Positions 26,207 to 41,200 of a stretch of 64,000 nt of DNA are shown here, in pieces. The position numbers and the translations under genes are program-made. Origin of the DNA: Setophaga petechia (Eukaryota; Chordata; Aves; Passeriformes; Parulidae); assembly GCA_024362935.1 (NCBI GenBank), contig JANCRA010000010.1, forward strand, positions 10,346,501 through 10,410,500, in the 5' to 3' direction. Position 1 is the stretch's first letter, and every line of letters begins with the position of its first letter. The notes beneath the pieces are model-generated. The model was not told the origin of the DNA. It was given only the letters and a program-made list of their open reading frames with translations, and searched no databases.

Positions 26207-29200
26207 CTATAAAAGGAAAAAAAGAAGTGAAGTTCATTAATTGAAACAGAGATTTTGTACTCAGTCAATATTTCAGAAACAATGGCAAGAAAATTTATGA
26301 AATGCCTCTGCACCATCTTGCCATGCACTCCTGAGGCTGAACTATCATGCTCAGCAAATGTTATCTACAGCTACAACACTGATTTTCTTCCCAGGCAGGA
26401 CTTCTTAGGGAAGGCTTCATTAGTGAATGGCCCTAGTAAAGGTTTGGTTGCTGGTACTTCATCAAAATTCAACTGGTTTGAACTCCAGTTGAGGTTGCCA
26501 AATGTGATGATATCTTTGAGAATCTTTACTTTGCAGACCAGTAGTTTGCTCAGGAATTGCACTGAAAGATAGAAAGGATTATAAGTTAGGGGATTTATGA
26601 TTTTTATTCAAAAGATTATATCAAACTGGCCTTTAAAGGAAGAAAGGAAAGATCTTTTGAGATGATAAATGTCAGAGCTATTCACATCTGTTCTGACCAA
26701 GTAACAGGTAAAATAAGTAAAAATCTGTAATGTAGGGTGAATTCAGAGCAATAATTTGGACGTGTCTATCTCTCAAAACAATAAAAGGTTAAAAATTCTG
26801 TTTACTCCTCTCATTAGCACACATTACACCCCTATAAATATTAGGGCTGTAAATGTTTTGTATGTCTGGAACACTAAAGAAATTTAATGGGTTGCAGTCT
26901 AAAAGGCAGATGATGCTTTTAGAGTCAGTTCCAGGGCTCTCTCCTTTGTAACCTGTACCTCACCAGGGCTGTGGTTTGGGAGAGTCAGTCAGGGTGGTGC
27001 TTGTGGATGAGGACAGTGAATGGGAAAATGGCAGAAATTGTGGTTTCTTGAGACACTGGAACAACAGTGCAGAGATCCAACTCTATCAGCAAGAGCTCTA
27101 ACGTGTAACCTCTACAGCTGGAGCATGTTAACAGGGGGGTATGTGACTTGAGAATTAATTACTGGGAATTAAAGACTGCCTCTTTCTTCCTGTGCCTCCC
27201 TGCAGCTGGGACACCCAGCTGACAGCTCAGCCTTGAATCAGGAGGGGCACACTGGGAAAGCATTCTTCCAGGGAGGCCTTACATTTTAAACCAGCATCCT
27301 ACTTTCACCAGCACCTTTACAGAGATCATTTGTCATTTTTCCCACAGATGTGAGAAAAGACTAAGTTAGAAGATGGTAGGAAAGTAAAAAAATATAGTTT
27401 TAATTCTGAAAACAGAGTAATTGTGGCTTCATTAATTAATTAAAATAGTAAATCTGTATTTTTTTCCACCTGTAGTTTTTTTTCAGATTTTCACTATGTA
27501 GTCACATAGGCTATCTAACTGACAGGTGCTATATCTGTAAATCAGCATTTGTATTCTCTTCCTTCAAGATCATTCTGGCATCAAACATTAGTTATGAGTT
27601 ATCTAAATAAGAATAAAAAATTCATTTACCCAAGAGAAAAGTCTAGTTAATGCACTGTCAACACTTATTCTAGAAAAAAGAACAGCATACAAGCATCAAA
27701 ATACAATATTCACCTGTTGTAGCTGCTTAAGGAAAATCTCAGCAGAGCACTTTTATCATATCAATGCAATTGCTGGAACATTCCACACAGAGATAGTTGT
27801 GATGCCAGTTCAATATCCTGTAACTAGTAAGGTTAGATCAGTTTTTTTACACAGCCTGAGGCAAAATTTACACCTCCTAACTGGAGGTATGTGAGCTGGG
27901 TGTCTGTTCTGCAGAGTGTCTTCCAAGCATTTCAATGACTCCACTGAAAGCCATTTGTTCATTCCCCAGCCCTGGATCTGGTGAGAAGCCTGATGTCATC
28001 TGAAACTCGAGTTAAGCACAGTACAGAGGACACCCCTAAAGGACCCAGTATGTGCTGGAGCCAAACAGGATGCCAGGCTGAGATTTATGGCTGGCTGTGA
28101 GAATGTTTCACCACATCACCCTCTGGATTACAGCACACAGCTGTCAGCTGAAATCCCAGCTGCCAAGGGGACCCTGGAAGGAAGATGTTATCTCTCAAAG
28201 AATAGGTCAATTAATGAGCAGTGACTTATTAATAGAATTTTAGTGCAATCTTACCTAGCTAAGATTTCCTCCACACACTCTAAGTTTAGGAAAAAAATCA
28301 TTTTTCTGAAGTTACTCTTGCTATTTTTATTTTCTATTTTTATATTTTTATTCTATATATTATTTTTATTTTAGATTTTTAAGTATTTTAAATTTTGTGT
28401 TTATTTTTACCATCTTTATACAATGTTCACCCTTCTCTGCAACCTTTTATATGGCTCCTCACATATTATCTTACCTCTTTGGAGATGGCAGAAATATGCA
28501 CAGTAACTGAATGTGAGTTTGGATACACTGCTGTGTCTTACCTAAACCTGATGATGAAGAAACACTTCCTGTAATGGAAGATGTTTCCATTTGGTCTGTC
28601 AATAGTCCTTCCATTAAAGGTAAAGATAATTCAGATGAAGGCACAGATGAATCATAGATCCCAGAATCCCGAGGCATGTCTTTCAGATTTGCAGCTTTAA
28701 CAACATGTAGCAATGGCTGAAGGACAGAGCTGCCACCACCTTGAATGTCCTGAGTTTCTATATCTTCTCCAAGGTTTAAGTGCTGAATGATACAGTGAGA
28801 GTCTGAATTCCCCACTGAAATGTTTAGATCTGTTTTCAGGTAAAAATCACCATCCATCACCTGTCTATTCACCAAGTCATTTAAAACCAAGCCTGAATCA
28901 AATTTTTCCATGACAGGCTCTGAGTAGTGTAAAGAAGGTGGAGGGAAGGGAATGAATTGTTTCTCAAACCAATCTGGTTCCTGATCAATGAACTGATGCA
29001 TGTTGCAAATAGCAACATAAAGGGATCTCCCAGATTTGCTCCTGAAATAATTCCTTTTACTGATGTTAACAGGAAACCCCTCTGAATCCTGCACACTAAG
29101 ATCTCTGGAGTGTAAGTGTGAATAGAGCTGGGGGAGATGGTCCATGAGTTTGTATTTTGTGCTCAGATCCAGAATGGCAGGGATGTCTCCCTCACAGGAG

Positions 29201-32200
29201 TAATCAAAGTAAACTGCAATGAACTTGCAGAGGTCAGCTGAGTTCTGCTTGGCCTGACGAAGCTTCTCTGCAACTGTCAACACAGCAAACAGAAAGGGCT
29301 CTCCTTTTCCTGCATCTTTGGCTACTCCTCTGTGCTTCCAGTTCTTCTTTTCAACAAAGTATTTCATTCCTTTGGAACACACAATGATGATAAACTGTGA
29401 CTCATTTATTTTTTTAATAAGCCACTCCTTCTGATCTTCTTTACAGCTTTTCAGATCTTCCCACAAATCCAAAGCCACCTAAAAAGGGGAAAAAAAAATC
29501 TGGTTACATTTTATGTATATAAACCCAAGTGGTTCCTTAAACCCCATGGATTTGATACATAGCAATATATCTTGGGGAATAAAAAGAACATAGAAAATGT
29601 GGCTGGATGAAGTAAATTACAATTAACTCATCTAATCAAAATTCATATCATCAATCTACAACAAACAATTGTGCTTGCCTCAAACAATTTACCATTTTAT
29701 GTTTGGGTCCATAATGTGCTGAATGCAATGGAAGTAACAGAATCACAGGATTGCTTAGATTGAAGAAGACCTTTAAGGTCAAGCCCAGCCATTCAGCCAG
29801 CCCTGCCAAGTCTATCACTAAACTGTGCCCTAAGTGCCACATTCACTTATCATCCCTGCATGTTAATGAAGTGTGATGCCAAGAACTTTCATATCTAGAT
29901 AGAAACATAATTAGTGCCAATAATATCAAGATCTTCCAGTTAGGATGCAAAACAACAGCCATTTTATCTGAAGAGAAAGCTCTGAAAATTTTATCCTAGG
30001 AGTTATTTTATCTTGTACTTTGGTCAAGCTTTCTGACCATTCTACATTATCTGTGTAGACCAAGGTGAGAGACACAATGCTTTATCTCACAGGAAGAATG
30101 AGTAGTAGGATGAGAGAAAAAAACAGATGTAAAAAACTTGCATAATGGACACACATCAAAACCACTTATAAAAATCTTCTTTGAAGCATTTTTCCAGAGA
30201 ACAACAATTTTTGCTCTGCTGTGTCACCCACAGCAGAGTGGAAAACTTTGCCCCATCAGAAGACAGAGAAGGTGAATGCCCAGGACACAAGGACTCCTGA
30301 AACCTGCTGCCACACATTTGGCTACAGGAGGAAGCTGATCCTGCCTGAGGTGCTGGTCAGCTGGACTGGAATGCCACTGTCAGCTCCTTCCAAACAGACA
30401 GCTCTGGCCTGGGGAGGAGAGGTCATTTTACTGCTGCCTGGGAGATGCAGGTAGTTTTGTGTCTGGTTTTGTTTCTGCTCTTCAAAATCCTGTGTGGCCT
30501 GCTATTTGTGAGAAAGGATTTTTATTATGGACAAGCTATTATTTTAAATGGTTATTAAATGCCACTGTTTTTATCCTTTGAGAAAACATTCCAGCTCCAT
30601 ATGAAAAATACTTGTGCAACTCTTCTGTTATGCATTGAGCATCACTTTTTATATTAAACTCCACAGCTTTAATAACAATATATATTATTTCTATACATAA
30701 ATGCTATCAATATTTTGTTATATCAATTTTGTATGCTGTCCAAGACCATATATTCCATGGTTAGAGCAGTAAGAGCTCCTCTCAACACTATTCCAAAGAA
30801 GAGTAGTAGGGCTAAAGTACATCTCTAAAAGGAGTTACAAGTAAGTTAGTTATAAAATAGTTTATCCTGAACTATGTTAAGCAGATGAAAAAGCTGTGAC
30901 CATCCCCACCAAGCACGAGGCCTCGGCTGTGTTTCTGTGTTTGGTCACCAGAGAGCAGAGTTGCTGTAATGAAACCCAGCTCCAGCACAGCCCAGCCACA
31001 TCCCAGGGGTGGGGGGAAAATGCAGCACAAAGAGCCCAGCAACTGTCCTGCCTTTCCCAGCTGAAAAGTGAAAAACTGGTCACATCTTGATTCCATTTTA
31101 GACACCAGTATGAGATTCTAAGCCTGCTCATTCGAAGTAGCAATTCAAATGTCTCTCTCATACCATTCAAACAAAAACAAGAATGAAAAGAGTTGATGAT
31201 TTCACAGTATTAATGGAACAGAAGGGAAGCAAAAAAATAAAAATCAGTTAGTAAGTACATACTGTCAACAAGTAATCCTAATAATGCAGTTTTTGCTTTA
31301 TGAGCAGAAGTCTCGATAGATTCAATTTCTTTTAAATTACACTTTAGGAACACCAAAGTATATCAGGTAGACAACAATACCTCTTTGTGGCTGCTGACTA
31401 TAAAGATGTAAGCCCTACTGAACAGAAAGAGCACTTAATTCAAAGCAAGCTAAACATGGCTGAATGAAAGTCCTGAAATCATGATCCTCCACTATTCTGT
31501 TGGTTTGGGTTGTTTTCGTTTCTTTACACTGGATAAGATCTTTTCCTTTCCCCAAGTAAAGAAAAGTCATACAGCCTAAATTTAGAAAAATAACAAAAGT
31601 TATCTCTGTGGAAAGGAGTGACTGAAACACCAACTTTTCAAGCACAGAATTTTGGGAGTGCTGTTCCAATTAAGGAAAAGTTGTTTACATATGAAATGTT
31701 GAGTTTACCTCACAGCCACAGAAGTCCTGAAGAAAATAAGCAAAGCACTGGATGACATTAATGTGTTTCTGGCAGTCCTTGCTGGAATAGCAGATGAACA
31801 CTTTTGGCCGGGGTCGAAGCCGTTCCACATGGAGACCTGCAGCGTACGCTGAGGATTCCGAGCTCTCCTCATCCAGATGGGAATATATATTTTCTGAAGT
31901 GTAAGAGAAAAGAAAGTTCATTGTTTTTGTTTTGGGTTTTTATTACTTTTATAGGCTTTTTACTAATGCATACAGTAATGTTTGGATTTTTTCCTAAATA
32001 TTTTCCTCTCCTTTCCATCTTGATAAAGAAAAGTTGTACACACTCTATTTATCTAGCGTGCTGCATGTGGAACACACTTGCAAAGTTAAATGTGCAGTTA
32101 TTTCTGCCCAACTTAGAAAACACAAGGAAGATTTATTTTATAGATAGAAGTTGTTTCACCTTTATTCAAGCTCAACAGTCTCTACATCTCTGTTCAAACA

Positions 32201-35200
32201 ATATAAGCCTAAAAGATGTATCATCTTCAAGAGCTTCCTAGCAAAGTCTCTTGTTAAAAAAACCCAAATCACAATATAAGCCAGGTAAGAACATTAAACT
32301 CCAGGTCCACAGACCCTTTCAGGATATCCTACAAGATTTCTCTAGTGTATATACACACACCCGTGTTTGGACATTAATTTGACATTAATTTGAATTAAGA
32401 TATGATTAATTTAAACCAAAATAGCTATTAGTGTTTATTTCCTTGCATAGATCCTTTTATGCTGGAGCATAAAAGTCTGGCCTTATGCCACACTAATTCA
32501 ATCTAGTTCTACAGCTGATTAAGCTAATTTGGAATAAAGGATGAGTATTTCAAAATACAAAGATCCATCCAGGGATTCAATTCAGAACAATTCATCAGGA
32601 ATAACTATTCTGGAACAATTCTCTCTGTAGACAAATCCTCAGAGATTTGTCTGGGTTTTTTTGTTGGAACTGTGCTAGCTGTGAGCAAAGGGGATAACTA
32701 CACAAGACCAGAAGGTAAAAGGATTTAACCCAGCTGGCATTTAGCACTTGCAGTATATCTCAGTGCCAAAATTCAGGTGGATAATACAGATATGTGAGGT
32801 TTGGAGAACTAATCTCTTTTTCCATTATTCATGAAACCACATGATTCTTTAAATTCGGTATAAAAAGCCAAGGTATTTTTAACATTTGAATGTATCAAGT
32901 GTTGCTTGCCAGCTCCTGGATACAGAGGAGAAGTCAGCAAGGAGGAATGGAATCTAAAAACATCTGCAAGCAGGGCTTACAGTAAATTTAGGAAGATAGC
33001 TTAAAATGAAAGGTAAAGGCAACGTCCAGGAAAGTGAGCAAATCTGGAATAGGAGCTGTAGATAGTATTCCAGACAGCACTGTGAATTGTATTGGCATCA
33101 CATGGCTTAACTTTCCTTCTGATTTAAAATAAGTATGAATTCAGTATTTCTGAGTAAAATAAGGGAATGTTTAAAACACACCCATTCACAAATCTGTTTG
33201 TAATCTACATGGTCACATGGTACTTTCTCAAAGAAAAAGAAACTCGAAATAAAAAGTATTTTCCAATACTGCTTTTGTTCTCTCCTTTCTACAGTGAAGT
33301 CTTGATCAGTGATACAATACTGTCTAGGCAACCAAATACCATCAAGCACCGATTAACAATTTGCTACAAGCTTCAGCACATAAAAAGCTGAGGGGAGGAA
33401 GGACAGAGAAACAGCAAAGCAAGCTTTTCAGATAAAGGTGTTTCTGGAGCCAGCCTATCAGTGAGGACTGTTCTGGTTACAAATGCACATCTGTCACTGC
33501 ACTGCACCCAGTGCAGGCTCCCACCTTGCTGCTTCTTGCGGCACATGACGGTGAAGAGCGTGGCAAAGGCAGAGATGACAACCAAGGGCACTGTGATGGC
33601 AATGGCTCTGATGGGGCCAGCCCACGGGGAGTGCACTGCAAAACAAAGCACAATTAGCCACATGCAAATCAGCTGCATTACAATTATCCAAACAAATCTT
33701 CACACTGGGAATGCAAAACTGCTGCAGTACTCTATTATCAGGTAATTGTCCAAGATACAGGATATCAAATATGCTCAAATATCATGTTCTCCATTTCAAA
33801 TTAGGTTTTCTGGTGGTTGCCCCACTGCCACAGCATCAGTGACTCCCATAAGTAACAGGAGCTGCAACTCACACCAGCCCCAGGAGAACAGCCCTGTGGC
33901 AGTTTGGATGAGATTTGCAGTGGCCATTTGGACCTGACCTGTTTTGTTACAGGGTGCTGCCCCTTAGAAAGCACTGCCTTCCTGCAGAGCTCACCCTGAG
34001 CAATGTGCATTAGGATTCAGTGCATTTTATCCACTGCCTCCATCTGTGGCTGTTTTGGGGTGCAGCTGCACTCTGAAATCCCTGTTTAGCTTCTCAAAAC
34101 CAGGTCTGACCCAGAGGCATGTGAAGCATTCACCTGACAGGTTCTCCAGACTGCTGGGTTTGGTACCAGGCCTGAAGGACTCAGGTGATGTGTTCAGGCT
34201 GCTCCCAAGCTTCATTGCAGTATTCCCACACTATTGCACTCTCTGCTCTATGCAATTAAGGTTATCATCCCTCACATCCACATATACAACAAAAGCCACT
34301 TTTCCACAAAGATTTCCAGTGATGGATTGATCTAAACTCCACTAAATATGAATGCACAGAGATGCACATGTGTATGCTCAAGTGTGCATCTCTGCTCTTT
34401 TTTCATTAGGTCAAAAAAGCACAGCACAATTATTTCAATAATCTACATTACGGCAAACAGACAAAGGTCAAATAGAGATTTATTTCCAACATAATTAAAA
34501 CTGAATCTAAATTAGTACAGTAAAAATTGTATATTGTTTAAAAAACAGAATTCATACCTGGTTTTAGTGCATAGTGCATCGTTTTCCTTGTTGTATTAGT
34601 GTCATCAACCAGCTTGGAAAAGTAAAAGATTAATTTTATTTTCTGCAATATGAAAATAACTGTAACAGCTTTTATAACCAAATGTGAAGAAAGGTACTGT
34701 TCAAACAGTTACAACTAAAGAGCAGCACAAACTAGTATAATAAAAATTGACCAAGAAAGAGAATTCTAATTAAAATATAAAAATCAAAGTCCAGGAATTA
34801 TGCAGGCCCACAACTTCAGTTTAAGGCACAAAGTGCTGTGCACAATAGAAGAAAAGCTATTGGAAGGTCAAGAACATTGTGATGCCTGGAGATTCCAGCC
34901 TTTGTATTTTTAGGTATTCATCCTGTACCACATTAGTGCATAGCTCTGAACTCCATATCAAGTGCTGGTTAACTGTCCTCACATTTTGGTTAGACAAACA
35001 ATCCCTCTGGGCCTGTAATACAAGGACACCCTACAGCCTCAAGCCCTGAAAAGTATAAACAAAAGTGAATTGGGGGGGAGCAAACTGAGGGAATTTGACT
35101 TCATTACCTGAAGCTGTAATTGGAGTATTAACCCCTGATATATAAATGGACCAAACTTCTATCTGTCTGAAAAAACTCCTGACCATCATACATTTTGGGT

Positions 35201-38200
35201 GTAGCCCCCTGGAGAGGCTTCATCTGCCCTTAATATACCAGAAGACCCTTCATTAAGTATCTCTGCTTTTATTCTTCTAACTTTGTCTGGCCTCTATTTC
35301 TAGGTAAGCCCTAAGAAGGCACCATTCTAGAAAATTTACTTGCCCAAGTTACTTCAGAAGGGACACCTGAAGTTCCATTCTACCAGTGTGATTTGAAATA
35401 TTTTAATTTTACTCCATTTTCCCATTAACATATTCACATAGGTGTTGTACAGAAGACTCTTTAGAAATGTTACCTCAATGATATATTCCCCTGGAGACAC
35501 ATTCTGAAGAACACAACTTGTAGTGTCTGTGTTCTGCTCCTACATAAAGAAAGAATATTTTGCAAGCAATTCACATACTTTGAAAGCCTAATAAAGAATT
35601 GACATTGATTTAGAAATAGGCAGTGCACCCTTGCATTAACACACCTTAGAGCAGCAGAACTAAGTCTGCCCATTCACTGATGCAATTGTCTGCCTGCAGA
35701 ACTGACCTGTGTTATCCAGGCCCAGTGCAGTCCCCAAGCCTGGCTGTGACTGATGGCTGCTATCACAGCACAATTGTTATTTACAAATAGCTCCAAATAG
35801 CTTTACAATTTTAAAACTGACACTATTTTGTATTAAGTTTTTTAAGTTTCTGTAAGACCTTAGAACACCTCATGTTAATAGGTGCTGTGTTTTGAAGAGC
35901 TACAGAATTCAGCCACGTACCTGTCTGCAGGTCTTTTGCTTGAACAGTCCTTCATGCTTCAGTTTGTAGTGAAGAAAGTAGTACCTAAACCCAAAGTTGT
36001 GAGGGGCATGATCAAAGGACACTTGCATGTTAAAACCTTGCTGGGTAACGTTCACATTCCTTGGCTTCCAGTCTGTCAGAGGAGATATTCATGAATTGCA
36101 AAATGACTCTTCAAGTACAGACACTTTTTAAAAGATTAATATATAGAAATATTGTATTTTACTTACAAGGTTTGCAGACAAGGTTTTCTGGCTGTAGCAA
36201 CAACTCACATGCTACAAATATAGAAAAAAAATATTAATTATACAGTATCAAACTGCTATGCTATTTAAACAGACAAAGAAAAGGGCCAAAGCAGGGAGTT
36301 CATAATTTTGAGAACTCTCACTTCTTTCCCAGACTCTAATGTGCCTGGACTAAATGCACTTTACAAACATAATTCCTTTGTTATGACTTCAAGTCCCTTC
36401 TCATCTTTATATGAGAAACAGAGTTGCATTAATTTGAATACCACATTTCTTAGTGAGACAAAAGGGATAACACCAAGCACAGCACATCAGGAGAGGAAGT
36501 TAAAACTAGTCTTAAATATATTTACTCAGAATTGAGTAAGTGTGCTGAGCACTACTACCAATGGTACAGTGTTAACAGACAGACTTGAAAATACCGTAAG
36601 CAAGTTTTATAGGGAAAAAAAAACCCTTAGCAGGACAAATATCAACAGCTCACCCCAAAGGCTACTTGCAGTTTCTCACCATACTGTGTGAGCACTGGGG
36701 AGCTAATTCAAATTTCTTCTCTCCAACTCCAAAGAGAATTGCTAAGTACTTGCAGAAATCCAACTTGATGTGCTGCTATCTAAGTTTAGATGTCCTCCTC
36801 TACATCTGTCTTTAGATAGCTGTTCTTAAATTGTAATCTCAAAGGCAAAAAACAACCTGCCCTTCTTCACAATGTCCAGAGAGGAGCAAACCATCTTCAA
36901 GAGTTAACTGAGAACCCCAGGAACAATCCTGCTCCAGGCAAACCTGAGATAATCTCAGGCCTCCCTGACCCTTATGATCTCACACCACAGATTTATCTAT
37001 GGATGCAAATTCTTTCTGCTTAACACCCAGATCTGCCTTCCACAACAGTGTCAGTAACTACTTAACCCAGACTCACCCAACATCATCACCCACTACATTC
37101 CTTTGCTGGGAAAACCAAAACACTGAGGGGAGGCTCACTGAAGAGATGACAGGCAATACTATATAAAATGCCATACTACAGTATATGCAACACCATATGC
37201 AACAATGTGCAATACTTACATCTAGTTCTGAAGAAAAATGGGTGATAATTACTTTCATTTTTAATGGAAGGAAAAGGAACAATCTTTACAAAGTAATCCG
37301 TTTCAAACTTCAAGTTTACAAAAGGCTGAGACTCCATTCCCTACAAAAAATACAAGATTGCACATATTTTAAAATCAATGATCATAGCTGAAAGTATTTT
37401 TCAAAACCACCCCACAATTTTGCAATCAAAGGCTGAAATTAATACATTAAGAATCCTTTCTCTACCCCCCCATTCCAAACTGACACGAGGAATCTCAACC
37501 CAGAGTTGGATGTAGACTATTACAGATGTGCATTTGCACTCCATGTACAGTTCCCAGCTTCACTAAAGTTTCCATCAAAAGGAACAAGATCTGCCTCTAA
37601 AGCAACAACTATCATTAATTTCACCAGCAGTACTTTTGGGAACCAACCAACTCTTTTACAAGGGCATGGAGCAATAGGACAAGAGGGAATGGCTTCAAAC
37701 TGACAGAGGGAAGGGTCAGATTAGATATTGGGAAGAAATTCTCCAGCGTGAAGGAAGTGAGGCCCTGGCACAGGTTGCCCAGAGGAGCTGGGAATGCCCC
37801 ATCCTTCCAAACGATCCAGGCCAGGCTGGATGGGGCTTGGAGCACCCTGGGATAGTGGGAGCTGGCCCTGCCCATGGCAGGGGTGGAACTGCATGACCTT
37901 TAATGACCCAAACCATTCTAGGATGATAAACACCTTCAAGACTACTCACAGTCACACAACACTGAAATGTTTCTTGAAGCAAAGCACTTACTGATCGTTT
38001 AAAACTGGGGCTGAGCTGCTTTGGATCTTTTAAAACCATCTGCTGGCATTGTCTTCCCTCTGACTTTAACTCCTCAAGTATCACTCGAAATCCCTTCAGG
38101 TATTCAATCCCTACAAACAGCATTTTAACAGCAGGGCATTTAAACAGAAGGTTAATATTTCTAAATGCATCATGTGGTATTTTATATCATTTGAATATAT

Positions 38201-41200
38201 TTCATTTGTCTTTAAGAATAAAACTTATCAGTCATATGAAACATGTTTGTATTTAATAGCTGTTGCTGTATGTCAGTTCTGCATATTCCATCATGCCTAT
38301 CCAGAATTCAGTCTTTGGCCAAGGGTACAATCACTGCATACTTGTGTAATGCTGGGAACAGAGGGGCCCGTGTCTCATCAGGGGCTTCCAAATTACCACT
38401 GCAATCTAAGTTATCAGTACCTTCCTCACCTTCAGAAATACTTCATAGTAACTTCACATTTCCATTTTAACAATCAAATATAACATTTTGCTGGCAAATT
38501 ATAGAAATAGTCCTTTATAACTTTTATTATCATCTCTGAGACTACCAGATTAAAATGGTAACAATTGTTACAGCTTCTTTAGTTCTAGTACAGTAAGGGC
38601 TAACTGAAAACTTGACTTAAATGGAATGGAATTTATTCCAGTGCATGTATACTTCCAGTTATTCTCAACTGCTGCCAGAACTACACCCATTTTGTTCAAG
38701 TCACTCTACTGCAACTTAGCACAGTGTCTTTACAATGTTCTCATCACAGAATTACTTCATGATATGACTAAACTGAGTCACAGTGATGTGAATATCCCAG
38801 GAAAATGCCAGTGTTGCCCTGTGACAGTTTTGTGGCTCAGGTATCAAAGGCACTGCACAGCTCTTTAACTCTCACTGCTCCAGCTAATTGCATCTCTTCA
38901 ACAGCATTACCCATATTTATCAATGACACAGTCACAGCTTTTGTAAGCTAAATGCTACATAAATCAAAATGGACTCATTTTCAGTTTATGCTGTGCTTGT
39001 CAGCCCAAAAAATAAAATTCCAAATGTATCATTTTCCACCACCTCCTCTGCTTCACTGGTTTTCACAGGTTTGTGTGTTTTGATTAATGTGTCACAATTT
39101 TGTAGAAGATAAAGTGTTGCCAAATGCGTTCTGAGCATTCATGGAACAAAAGCACTGTTTGTCCTTACACAAAGACCCTCAAAGTGCCCAGTCCCCAGGT
39201 TACCCAAGATTCCTGAACTGCAGTTCTGTCCTCAAGCTGTCCAAAGGATTTACCTCTGATGATCACAAGGAAGACCACCAGGCTTTGTTTCCCAGGGATG
39301 TTTGATTCATCCAGTCTGCAGCTGAGGATTACCAAATGCCTTCAACTGCACAGTTCTGCAGAATTCAGTGCAATTTTCACATGTTCTTTTAAAGCCCAGA
39401 AATAAGTTTCTCAGTGGAAATGGATTTCTGCACATCCTCAATTTTGGACACTACTGCTCTAGTGGGCAACAAGGTACTTCCAGTGAGGTTGAAGTAATTG
39501 AGGAATACTCTACATCACCAGACCTGGCAAGGAAACACACTCAAGTCTGTATAGTTGTGATTAGAAAATGTTCTCCACCTGTAAGACAATCTGCATCTTA
39601 AAGAACCTTTAAGTGTATCAGGAACTAAACTCAATCAATGCCACTGAAATGCACCAAAGCCTTAGGGTGGAAAATGAAAGCAGGGGCAGTTGCACAGCTC
39701 TGAAGAGCAGGAATTCACTGAGCTGGGATAGCAAAAAGCAGTGTATGACTGCAGAGAACATCCTAGGTTTAAGGGTGTTTTTGAAGCAAACCAGAAAAAA
39801 AAAAAAAAAGAATCTTTGCAAAAGTGTTAAGAATTCCTTTCTTAGGCAGTACACATCAATGATTCCAAGCATAATTTAATTATTTGATTTAATACCTATG
39901 AGCATGAAGTTATTACCAAAGCCATGATCAACGAGTCCATTTCCCTCTAGAACTTACCAATGGCATTTGCTGTCCAAAGGATCATCACAGCCACCTGCTC
40001 CTGGCATGCAAACTGACTGATAGTGATGTTCTGCACATCTCCAATCACGTGTCTTCCCACTGAACTCAGGTAAGGAGTGCAGTCTGAAAATATGGACAAA
40101 TGAACACTTTAGGAAAAACATTCTAGCTGACATGGATTCCCTAACATGTCTTCAAGACTGAGCAAAATAAATTACCAGTGCATTATTTTCTATAAGGACT
40201 ACACTGCAAATCCAGATGAAGTTTTTGTCTCAAGACCCAAAACCCCTCCAAACCTCACAAATCACTGAGCACAACCACCCTCACTGCTGCCAACCCAGAG
40301 TTCACAGGACTCCCAAGGGTGTTACCAGTTTACACCACCAGTGTAACCTGTCCCCCATCATGTGTACTGGGGTTCCCAAAAGAGAACAACTTTTCCTTGT
40401 AGCTGTTCAAAATACTATGAAGACTGCCATTAATTTTGTTCATGTACAGTGCTCAAAGCAAGAGGGTGTTGGTCACTGATCAGGCCCATCTGAGATCAAT
40501 AACCCATGAGAACTGAGAACTGCTCAAGAAATGCTTTTAACCACGATCCTGCTTGATCCTGACCACAAAGAACCTGCTGCTTAAATCCATCTCCTCTCTC
40601 CTTCCATTCTGCAGCCACAGCCCTACAGACCACTTAGCTGCCACTGGCTTCACTCAGGACTGGATTTATTTTGCTATCTTCACAAAATACAGTTTATTCC
40701 CAAAAATTACAGTGCCACAGCTTTAGCTTTAATCAAGAAAACAACATATAAACAAAAGATTCCTGAGTTTGTTGTTGAACTTGTTCTTTATAAAAGAAGA
40801 AAGCAACCTCAAATTTTATTCCTTTTAAAGCTTTACAATATTTAGGCTCATATTTTGTGGCAGGAAGAGAAGTAGCAGGCAGGGAATTCACTAGTTCTGG
40901 AGCACAGTATACATGAAGATGGGTGTGCAAAAACAAATATTCTGTTTCTGAGCTAGTGAAACTAAGAAAATCCAGAAGAAATTGATCAGTAGATTGTGTA
41001 CTACTGACTGATGATTAATTAAAAAAAAACCTGAGATAATTTACATGCTGTATATTCATCTATAGAGAGCTTGTAGAAAGGAAACATGAAAAATCAAGTG
41101 CTATGATATGCCAGTACAGGAAATTTGAATTTAATTCAGAGGTGTGATCCTAAAGGCAAGGAAAGAAAAATTATTAACTGTAAAGGAGATTTAGAAAATG

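Noticed and set aside
28471..29478. Reading the 335-codon exon 12 frame as a stand-alone gene with a start at 29478
   Set aside because: The first codon is GTG directly after a TTTTTAG acceptor and encodes the conserved valine of GCEV; the sequence is internal to IL17RD.
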